From contig CAAEOW010000050.1 of the NCBI GenBank assembly GCA_900757705.1, positions 1 to 32,171 of the forward strand: a stretch of DNA of 32,171 nucleotides, written 5' to 3'. The position numbers and the translations under genes were made by a program. Source of the stretch: an uncultured Collinsella sp. GTDB taxonomy: Bacteria > Actinomycetota > Coriobacteriia > Coriobacteriales > Coriobacteriaceae. This document shows positions 24,551 to 30,271 of this stretch, in pieces; within the stretch, counting starts at the first letter, position 1; every line of letters begins with the position of its first letter. The notes below the pieces were generated by a model. It saw nothing but the letters and a program-made list of their open reading frames with translations. It searched no databases and had not been told where the DNA came from.

Positions 24551-25144
24551 TTAGCGCTTGATCTCGATATCGTCGAGCTTGACGTCCATGGCCTCGGTCT
24601 TGGCCTCGGCGATGTCGTCGGCAAATTCCAGAGACTTCATCATGGTCTCGACGGCGTCCTTGTGCTCCTCGACGTTGTCGATACGCACATACACACTGCC
24701 GCCGTCAACGTCGGTGAAGTATTCGGTCGTTACGCCGCCCGAGTGTGTATAGGAAGCGTTGCGCCAAGTCTTGCCGTTGTACTTGACGGGGTCATTCTCG
24801 GTCCACTCAAAGCTGGCATTCCACTTTGCCTCGTAGTCGAACAGCTCGTCGGCGTTCTTGTCAGGATCGAAGACGGGGATGAAGCGATCGCTGGCGTGCT
24901 CGCTCTCGGTGAACTTAAACTGGGCCCTGTCGGCAGTGTCGCCTGCGACGTCGGTGATCTCGACGCCCTCGGGGACCTCGACCTTAAACCAAATGAAGTC
25001 GGTCCTCATATCCACGGCTGGCTTTTCTGCGCCGCCGCCACCGCCACTGCCGGTAGCGCCGCCGCTTCCGCCGCAACCCACCAGGGCAACCGCGGCAAAG
25101 AGACTGATGCAGAGGGTGAGAATCGCAAAGGCCTTCTTTTTCAT
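24551..25144 (-). CDS. Predicted lipoprotein, paralogue 1
   Basis: A 197-aa secreted lipoprotein. The type II signal peptide MKKKAFAILTLCISLFAAVA ends in the lipobox LVGC, with the lipidated Cys at 24, followed by a Gly/Ser-rich spacer. The mature domain (about 45-197) starts TDFIWFKVEVPEGVE, contains YNGKTW, TEYFTDVDGGSVYVRI and ends with an acidic/basic helix and DIEIKR. It is clearly paralogous to the protein encoded at 25386-25988. The function is unknown; a surface-exposed binding domain is likely. ATG 25144 follows GGAGG with 8-bp spacing, exactly as in its paralogue. It has its own terminator, so the pair is not a simple operon. Confidence 0.9.
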   Translation of the reverse strand: MKKKAFAILTLCISLFAAVALVGCGGSGGATGSGGGGGAEKPAVDMRTDFIWFKVEVPEGVEITDVAGDTADRAQFKFTESEHASDRFIPVFDPDKNADELFDYEAKWNASFEWTENDPVKYNGKTWRNASYTHSGGVTTEYFTDVDGGSVYVRIDNVEEHKDAVETMMKSLEFADDIAEAKTEAMDVKLDDIEIKR

Positions 25145-25216
25145 GGTCGTGTCCTCCTCGATCTGTAACCGCCCATGGATTACCTGTCTTTACTGTACGC
25201 GTGGACGGCTCGCTAG

Positions 25217-25235
25217 GGTGGGCCATGTGTCCCAT
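25217..25235. repeat. 19-bp direct repeat, copy 1
   Basis: ggtgggccatgtgtcccat occurs here and, identically, at 26186-26204. It is partly palindromic (tggg...ccca). This copy lies 73 bp upstream of lipoprotein gene 1. Confidence 0.8.
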
Positions 25236-25287
25236 TCTGAGGGCCGGATTTGCGCCGTTAAGTGGCAATATGTTCGGGCGCAAAAGA

Positions 25288-25316
25288 GGGGAGGGCTGGT
25301 GCTGTCGGCCCTCCCC
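25288..25316 (-). terminator. Intrinsic terminator of lipoprotein gene 2
   Basis: ggggagggc (25288-25296) pairs perfectly with gccctcccc (25308-25316). On the minus strand it is followed by TCTTTTGCG. It lies 69 bp beyond the stop of the gene at 25386-25988, close to the 71 bp seen for its paralogue. Confidence 0.85.
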
Positions 25317-25385
25317 GGGTTGGGCGCCCGTTGTTTTAATGGGGCGCATGTGCGCGGGTGCGCGTAGGCGCGTGCGGGTGTCCCG

Positions 25386-25988
25386 TTACTTGATCTCGAT
25401 GCTCGAAATCTCGACTTCGCGTGCCTCGGAAACTGCCTCTTCCATGTCATCGGGGAACTCGATGGAGTTGAGGAGTGCCTCGGCTTCTTTCTTGTGCTGG
25501 TCGAAGTTCGAGATGAGGACGTAGACGCTTCCCGGCTCAACATCGGTAAAAAGCATGGTTGAGATGCCGCTGTTGTCCTCGTATGTTCCGACGAGCCACG
25601 TCCTGCCGTTATACTCGACGGACCCGCCATCTTTCCACTGGAACGTACCCCCCCCCTTCTTTTCCGCCTGGTCGGCGTGGGATTCCTCGGCCGTCAGCGC
25701 TTTTTTCCAAACGGGGATAAAGCGATCGGCCGAGGCGTTCTCGTCTTCGGGGAAGGTGAGCTGGACCCTGTCGGCATTCTTGCCGGCAGAGTCGCTTACG
25801 CCGACGCCCTCGGGCATCTCGACCTTAAACCAGATGTAGTCGGTCTTCTTGGCGACGGGGGCCTTTTCCTTGCTCTCGCTCTTGGGGGCGCTGCCGCCGC
25901 CCGATGCGCTCCCGCCGCAGCCCACAAGGGCGAGCGCGGCAAAGAGGGCGATGCAAAGGGAAAGGATTGATAGGGTCTTTTTCATCAT
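25386..25988 (-). CDS. Predicted lipoprotein, paralogue 2
   Basis: A 200-aa lipoprotein paralogous to the one at 24551-25144. The signal peptide MMKKTLSILSLCIALFAALA is followed by LVGC (lipidated Cys at about 24), then a Gly/Ser/Lys spacer. The mature domain aligns along its whole length with the paralogue: TDYIWFKVEMPEGVG, DRFIPVW, YNGRTW, LFTDVEPGSVYVLI, SIEIK. The start is set at ATG 25988 because GGAGG precedes it by 8 bases, as in the paralogue; a longer reading frame from 26021 would put the ribosome binding site inside the gene. An extra Lys/Glu-rich insertion lies in the middle. Confidence 0.9.
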   Translation of the reverse strand: MMKKTLSILSLCIALFAALALVGCGGSASGGGSAPKSESKEKAPVAKKTDYIWFKVEMPEGVGVSDSAGKNADRVQLTFPEDENASADRFIPVWKKALTAEESHADQAEKKGGGTFQWKDGGSVEYNGRTWLVGTYEDNSGISTMLFTDVEPGSVYVLISNFDQHKKEAEALLNSIEFPDDMEEAVSEAREVEISSIEIK

Positions 25989-26185
25989 GGTGGCGTCCTC
26001 CTTGTCTGCTGATGACATCACGGCGCCGCATGCTGTTGGGGTACTGATTGCGCTGGCGGCGGATGTCTCTGTGTACTGTGCGACTTATGCCTCCGTTCAT
26101 CGCTTGTGGCCGTTGCGCGGCCGTTCCCCAACGGGTTCCTTACTTATAGATATGCCCCAGCTTGTGCTGCTCGGGAGTCTCGAAA

Positions 26186-26204
26186 GGTGGGCCATGTGTC
26201 CCAT
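26186..26204. repeat. 19-bp direct repeat, copy 2
   Basis: Identical over 19 bp to 25217-25235. It lies 198 bp upstream of lipoprotein gene 2 and just before a TTGACA box pointing toward fchA. Confidence 0.8.
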
Positions 26205-26211
26205 GTTTGCG

Positions 26212-26240
26212 TTGACATGGCCTATCGTGTGCCATAGAAA
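26212..26240 (+). promoter_or_regulatory. Candidate promoter of fchA-folD with internal dyad
   Basis: TTGACA (26212-26217) is followed by a 17-bp spacer and TAGAAA (26235-26240). Between them atggc (26217-26221) and gccat (26231-26235) form an inverted repeat that could be an operator. An alternative -10, TAGACT at 26283-26288 with CTGACG 17 bp upstream, is possible. Confidence 0.4.
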
Positions 26241-26310
26241 TCCGCGATGGCCAGGTGCGCTGACGCTCGCGTACTTATGGGCTAGACTTAGCACCATTAC
26301 GTGATAGATG

Positions 26311-26338
26311 CGGTCGGCCGACGTCGGCCGCCCGACCG
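26311..26338 (+). promoter_or_regulatory. GC-rich nested hairpin in fchA leader
   Basis: cggtcgg (26311-26317) pairs with ccgaccg (26332-26338), enclosing a second palindrome ccgacgtcgg (26318-26327). It ends 29 bp before the start codon, with no T-run, so it is more likely a leader structure than a terminator. Confidence 0.45.
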
Positions 26339-26367
26339 ATATATATGACTTGAAGGTGCGTGTGCGT

Positions 26368-27000
26368 ATGAGCCAAGAGATGATGGATAAAACCTGTCGC
26401 GGTTTTGCCGAGGCGCTGGCCGCGCGCGAGCCAGTTCCCGGTGGTGGCAGCGCGAGCGCTTTTGTGGGCGCGCTGGGCGCCTCGCTGTGCGGAATGGTTG
26501 CCCGCTACGGTGCGACCAATCCCGCGCTTGCTGATCGTGCGGATGACCTGACGCGTGCGTTTGCCCAGGCAGACGAGTTGGCGCAGGAACTAGTGGGCCT
26601 GGTTGCCGAGGATGTGCGTGCGTACGGCCAGGTGTCTGCGGCATACGGTATTCCGCGCGAGGACCCGGCTCGACCGGCTGCGATTCAGGACGCGTTGCAC
26701 GTGGCGGCCATGCCGCCGTATCGGATCATGGATGCCTGCGGGCGCGCGCTGGCGCTGCTCGAGGACATGGCAGACAAAGGCTCGCGCCAGTTGCTGTCCG
26801 ACGTGGCGTGCGGTGCCGTATTCTGCCGCGCTGCCATGCAGGGCGCGAGCCTGACGCTCTTTGCCAACACCACATCTATGAAAGACCGGGCGCGCGCCGA
26901 GGAACTCGAGGCGGCGTGCGATGAGCTGCTGGATACGTGGCTGCCGCGCGCTGATGCGCTGGCGCGCCGCGCCGCCGATGCCGCGAGGAAGAGGGGGTAG
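26368..27000 (+). CDS. fchA: Formiminotetrahydrofolate cyclodeaminase-family protein / methenyl-THF cyclohydrolase (FchA)
   Basis: A 210-aa member of the FTCD C-terminal domain family (PF04961), a helical homodimeric enzyme that interconverts 5,10-methenyl-THF and 10-formyl-THF or deaminates formimino-THF. Family signatures are EPVPGGGSASAFVGALGASL (residues about 19-38), EDVRAYGQVSAAY followed by PREDPARPAAIQDAL (about 78-108) and a C-terminal helix. ATG 26368 has AAGGTG nine bases upstream; GTG 26362 is an alternative. folD follows after 2 bp, so the two are one operon. Because the partner FolD lacks its cyclohydrolase residues, the cyclohydrolase role is favoured here over histidine degradation; no hut genes are in the window. 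Confidence 0.88.
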   Translation: MSQEMMDKTCRGFAEALAAREPVPGGGSASAFVGALGASLCGMVARYGATNPALADRADDLTRAFAQADELAQELVGLVAEDVRAYGQVSAAYGIPREDPARPAAIQDALHVAAMPPYRIMDACGRALALLEDMADKGSRQLLSDVACGAVFCRAAMQGASLTLFANTTSMKDRARAEELEAACDELLDTWLPRADALARRAADAARKRG

Positions 27001-27002
27001 CC

Positions 27003-27857
27003 ATGGCAGAGCTGCTCAAGGGTGCTCCCGTTGCCCGTGCTTTGACCGAGGAGCTCGCCGCTCGCTGCACGGCTTTGCGCGAGCGCGGCGTTGTGCCGAC
27101 GCTGGCCATCGTTCGCGTGGGCGAGCGCGAGGACGATCTATCCTACGAGCGCGGCGCCCTCAAGCGCTGCGAGAAGGTTGGCATCGAGGCTCGCCGCATT
27201 TTGCTTCCCGCCGATGTTTCGCAGGACGAGCTGCTGGCGGCTATTAAGGACATCAATGCTGACCCCGCTGTTCACGGCTGCCTGATGTTTCGCCCGCTTC
27301 CCGCTGGACTTGACGAGGATGCGGTTGCCGCGGCGCTCGATCCCGCCAAGGACGTCGACTCCATGACGCCGGCCTCGCTGCTTACCACGCTTTCGGGTCG
27401 TGGCGAGGGCTTTGCTCCCTGCACGGCTGAGGCCGTGTTGGCGTTGCTGGACCATTACGGTGTTGAGCTGGATGGAGCTAAAGTTGCCGTTGTTGGTCGC
27501 TCGCTGGTAATTGGCCGTCCCGTTGCCGCCATGCTTACGGCTCGCAATGCCACGGTGACGACGTGCCATACGCATACGCGTGACCTAGCTGCCGAGTGCT
27601 GTTCTGCCGACATTGTTGTTGCCGCGGTTGGACGCGCGCGCACGATTGGCGCGGATGCGGTTCGCGAGGGCCAGACGATCATCGATGTTGGCATTAATTG
27701 GGACGAGGCTGCCGGAAAACTGGTCGGCGACGTGGATTTTGATGCTGCGGAACCGATCGTTGGCGCCATCACACCCGTGCCGGGCGGCGTGGGGGCTGTG
27801 ACCACCGCAATTCTCGCCAAACACGTGATTGAGGCGGCGGAGCGCGCATCGAAATAG
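27003..27857 (+). CDS. folD: Methylenetetrahydrofolate dehydrogenase FolD, cyclohydrolase residues replaced
   Basis: A 284-aa Rossmann-fold enzyme of the FolD family. Conserved blocks are CTAEAVLALLDHYGVEL, VAVVGRSLVIGRPVAAML (dinucleotide-binding loop), DIVVAAVGRA, IDVGIN and the C-terminal ITPVPGGVGAVTTAIL. Ungapped alignment of VGEREDDLSYERGALKRCEKVG with E. coli VGDNPASQIYVASKRKACEEVG (bases 27114-27179) keeps the Tyr but puts Ala where the catalytic Lys (human Lys56) stands. In the VQLPLP motif the catalytic Gln (human Gln100) is Phe (MFRPLP). The Asp of KDVDS is kept. These changes should abolish cyclohydrolase activity while leaving NAD(P)-dependent dehydrogenase activity. Upstream fchA, 2 bp away, probably supplies the missing step. 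Confidence 0.95.
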   Translation: MAELLKGAPVARALTEELAARCTALRERGVVPTLAIVRVGEREDDLSYERGALKRCEKVGIEARRILLPADVSQDELLAAIKDINADPAVHGCLMFRPLPAGLDEDAVAAALDPAKDVDSMTPASLLTTLSGRGEGFAPCTAEAVLALLDHYGVELDGAKVAVVGRSLVIGRPVAAMLTARNATVTTCHTHTRDLAAECCSADIVVAAVGRARTIGADAVREGQTIIDVGINWDEAAGKLVGDVDFDAAEPIVGAITPVPGGVGAVTTAILAKHVIEAAERASK

Positions 27858-27894
27858 GCGTTTTGGGCTGTTTGAGGGGTTAGCCATATACCAC

Positions 27895-28124
27895 GTGGTC
27901 AAAAAGCGCCAAATATGAGTACTGTTGCCATGATAGTCACATATGTTTTACGTCTTTTGGGTTTCCTAACGATATTCATTCTCGTTAGGAAACCCATTTT
28001 ATTGAACCTATGGGGAATAACGCTGTCTCGCTTTTGGACAAATAGGGATCTTCAGCACTCATTACAAGTAAATTTGCTGCTACTAAATTGGTGACAGTAC
28101 TCATATTTGGCATTTTTTGACCAC
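27895..28124. repeat. Composite inverted-repeat element, 31-bp arms
   Basis: Arm 27895-27925 is complementary to 28094-28124 over 31 bp with two mismatches. The arm contains aaatatgagtactgt and is AT-rich, unlike the flanking genes. The 168-bp interior carries a separate hairpin at 27958-27996. The architecture (outer terminal inverted repeats, inner structured AT-rich filler) resembles the element at 5496-5622 although the sequences differ. It may be a MITE-like or dispersed repeat. Confidence 0.88.
27958..28002 (+). terminator. Intrinsic terminator inside the repeat element
   Basis: tgggtttcctaacga (27958-27972) pairs perfectly with tcgttaggaaaccca (27982-27996) around a 9-nt loop, followed by TTTTATT. 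It would end the fchA-folD transcript about 100 bp after folD. Confidence 0.8.
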
Positions 28125-28223
28125 AGGGGTTCCGAGGGGGTTCCGAGGTGCCGTGGTTTCGCCCTTTTTGCGCCGAAGCGATACACTGTTGCCGTTTGAT
28201 TTCTTCGCTCAAGGAGGATGCGC

Positions 28224-29747
28224 ATGCCGTGCACAACGATTTTGGTTGGTAAGAACGCGAGCTACGACGGGTCGACGCTGGTCGCCCGCAACGAGGACTC
28301 GTCCAACGGGGTGTTTGAGCCCAAGCGCATGCGCGTGGTGCATCCCGACGAGCAGCCGCGTGTCTACACGAGCGTCCTGAGCCACCTGACCGTTGAGTTG
28401 CCCGACAATCCCATGCGCTACACGAGCGTCCCCGACGTCGTTCCCGGTCACGGTATTTGGGCCGAGGCCGGATTCAACGAGCTCAATGTTGGCATGTCCG
28501 CAACCGAGACGCTCACCACCAACGAGCGCGTCCGCGGTGCCGATCCGCTCGTGGACTATGTGCCCGCCAAGGGCAACGAGGGCGAGGACGGATACGTTCC
28601 GGCACAGTCCGGTGGCTTGGGCGAGGAGGACATGGTGACCCTGGTCCTGCCGTACGCCAAGTCCGCCCGCGACGGCGTACGCATTCTGGGTGACCTGCTC
28701 GAGCGCTACGGCACCTACGAGAACAACGGCATCGCCTTTAGCGACGTGGACGAGATCTGGTGGCTCGAGACCATCGGCGGCCACCACTGGATTGCCAAGC
28801 GCGTGCCTGACGACGCCTATGTGACCATGCCCAACCAGCTGGGTATCGACAGCTTTGACCTGGATGACGCCGAGGGCGCCCAGGCCGACCACATGTGCTC
28901 CGCCGACTTGCGCGCCTGGATGGCCGAGTGGCATCTGGACCTGACGCTGGGCGTCGAGGGCGACGGCCCGGCTGCGGTCTTTAACCCGCGCGAGGCCTTT
29001 GGCTCGCACAGCGACAGCGACCACGTCTACAACACGCCGCGCGCGTGGTACATGCAGCGCTGTCTCAACCCCAGCGACGTGTGGGATGGCCCCGACGCCG
29101 ACTACACGCCCGAGAGCGACGATATCCCCTGGAGCCGCGTGCCCGAGCACAAGGTGACCATCGAGGACATCAAGTACGTACTCTCGAGCCACTACCAGGG
29201 CACGGAGTACGATTGCTACGGTAGCAAGGGCACGCCCGCTACGCGTGGCGCATATCGCCCCATCGGCATCAACCGCAACAGCCAGCTCGCCGTGTTGCAG
29301 CTGCGTCCCTATGCGCAGCCGGCCTATCGCGCCGTGCAGTGGATGGCGTTTGGCTCCAACTCGTTTAACGCGCTGGTTCCGCTGTACGCCAACGTCGAGA
29401 CCATGCCCGAGTACTATGCCGACACGCAGGCTCGCGTAACGTCCGAAAACTTCTACTGGGCCAACCGCCTGATCGGCGCGCTGGCTGACGTCCGCTTCCA
29501 TGAGTGCGGTCGCGCGGTCGAGGATTATCAGGAGAAGGTCGGTGGCATGGGCCACAAGCAGATCCATGACATCGACGCTGCCGTAGCCGCTCTGCCCGAG
29601 GCCGAGGTGTCTGCCGAACTTGCACGCGCCAACGAGGAGTTTGCCGAGCGTGTTCGCGTAGAGACCGATGCTCTACTGGGCAAGGTGCTCTACACCACGA
29701 GCTGCGCCATGAAGAACTCTTTTGCGATGAACGACAACGTGAGGTAA
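28224..29747 (+). CDS. C69-family dipeptidase (PepD type)
   Basis: A 507-aa Ntn-hydrolase dipeptidase. The N-terminus MPCTTILVGKNASYDGSTLVARNED is the C69 signature, with the nucleophile Cys3 exposed after removal of the first residues. Other family features are GFNELNVGMSATET, DEIWWLETIGGHHWIAKRVPDD, NQLGIDSFDL, and the C-terminal RPIGINRNSQLAVLQLRP with WMAFGSNSFNALVPLYAN. There is no signal peptide, so it is probably cytoplasmic and degrades imported dipeptides. ATG 28224 is used because AAGGAGG (28211-28217) directly abuts an upstream ATG at 28218, which is too close. It follows the repeat element and is probably monocistronic. Confidence 0.94.
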   Translation: MPCTTILVGKNASYDGSTLVARNEDSSNGVFEPKRMRVVHPDEQPRVYTSVLSHLTVELPDNPMRYTSVPDVVPGHGIWAEAGFNELNVGMSATETLTTNERVRGADPLVDYVPAKGNEGEDGYVPAQSGGLGEEDMVTLVLPYAKSARDGVRILGDLLERYGTYENNGIAFSDVDEIWWLETIGGHHWIAKRVPDDAYVTMPNQLGIDSFDLDDAEGAQADHMCSADLRAWMAEWHLDLTLGVEGDGPAAVFNPREAFGSHSDSDHVYNTPRAWYMQRCLNPSDVWDGPDADYTPESDDIPWSRVPEHKVTIEDIKYVLSSHYQGTEYDCYGSKGTPATRGAYRPIGINRNSQLAVLQLRPYAQPAYRAVQWMAFGSNSFNALVPLYANVETMPEYYADTQARVTSENFYWANRLIGALADVRFHECGRAVEDYQEKVGGMGHKQIHDIDAAVAALPEAEVSAELARANEEFAERVRVETDALLGKVLYTTSCAMKNSFAMNDNVR

Positions 29748-29781
29748 GGGTTTCCCGTCGATCGAATAGCGCTAAAACGCT

Positions 29782-29811
29782 TTGTCGCTTTCGCTCAATC
29801 TTGGGTACAAG
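29782..29811 (+). promoter_or_regulatory. Candidate promoter of the phasin-like/ABC1 operon
   Basis: TTGTCG (29782-29787), an 18-bp spacer and TACAAG (29806-29811, preceded by GGG) lie 36 bp before the start codon at 29847. Confidence 0.4.
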
Positions 29812-29846
29812 AACGCCAATGCAGTTGTTTGTGATTGGAGACAGCC

Positions 29847-30263
29847 ATGGTTATGAAACTCGATCAGCTTGTTAACGGCGCCATTAACGTGGGCTTCGGC
29901 GCCGCCGCCGTTGCCGTCGAAGGCGGCAAGAAGGTTCTCGACGACCTTAGTACCAAGGGCGAGCAGGTTCGCAAGGACGCCGGCACCCCCGATATCGCCC
30001 GTAGCGTGTCCGACATGTTCGAGCAGGCCGGCGGCACCATCTCCGACCTGACCGAGCGTCTGGGCATGCAGGGCGAGACCGCGGCCCAACGCGTGCTCGA
30101 CGAGCTCATTCTGGCTCGCGTCCGCGTTATGACCGCGCCCGAGCGCACGGCCTTCTTGGCCCATGTGCGCGACATCGTCGATTCGGTCGAGGACAACGTG
30201 ACCTCGGTGCCCGTCGAGTCCGTTGAGCCCGACGATGCGAAGGATACCGAAGAGGCCGAGTAG
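29847..30263 (+). CDS. Small helical, phasin-like protein
   Basis: A 138-aa protein of unknown function. Residues 1-45 (LVNGAINVGFGAAAVAVEGGKKVLDDL) form a hydrophobic, then amphipathic helix; a second helical stretch SDMFEQAGGTISDLTERLG and AAQRVLDELILARVRVMTAPERTAFLAHVRDIVDSVE follow, and the last 25 residues are very acidic. This composition resembles phasin-type, membrane- or granule-surface helical proteins. It is 8 bp upstream of the ABC1 kinase-like gene and surely co-transcribed, suggesting a partner or regulator of that protein. ATG 29847 has GGAG six bases upstream. Confidence 0.7.
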   Translation: MVMKLDQLVNGAINVGFGAAAVAVEGGKKVLDDLSTKGEQVRKDAGTPDIARSVSDMFEQAGGTISDLTERLGMQGETAAQRVLDELILARVRVMTAPERTAFLAHVRDIVDSVEDNVTSVPVESVEPDDAKDTEEAE

Positions 30264-30271
30264 CAGCGCAG

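Larger units (their letters stand above)
25989..26367. other. 379-bp divergent region between lipoprotein gene 2 and fchA
   Basis: It contains the second copy of the 19-bp repeat (26186-26204), a promoter-like pair for the fchA-folD operon (26212-26240), and a GC-rich nested hairpin in the fchA leader (26311-26338). A promoter for the lipoprotein gene must also lie here but was not identified. Confidence 0.6.
27858..28223. other. 366-bp region between folD and the dipeptidase gene
   Basis: Most of it is the composite palindromic element 27895-28124. After it comes a tandem 11-bp duplication (ggggttccgag at 28126-28136 and 28137-28147) and a possible -10 TACACT (28182-28187) for the dipeptidase gene. 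No open reading frame was credible. Confidence 0.6.

Noticed and set aside
26097..26297. Short minus-strand frame upstream of lipoprotein gene 2
   Set aside because: No ribosome binding site or family resemblance; it runs through the 19-bp repeat and the candidate fchA promoter.
27003..27857. Idea that folD is a pseudogene
   Set aside because: The frame is intact, full length, with the nucleotide-binding and C-terminal signature motifs conserved; only the cyclohydrolase residues are changed.
28209..29567. Minus-strand open frame opposite the C69 dipeptidase gene (452 codons)
   Set aside because: Antisense shadow; the plus-strand gene has a full family signature and ribosome binding site.
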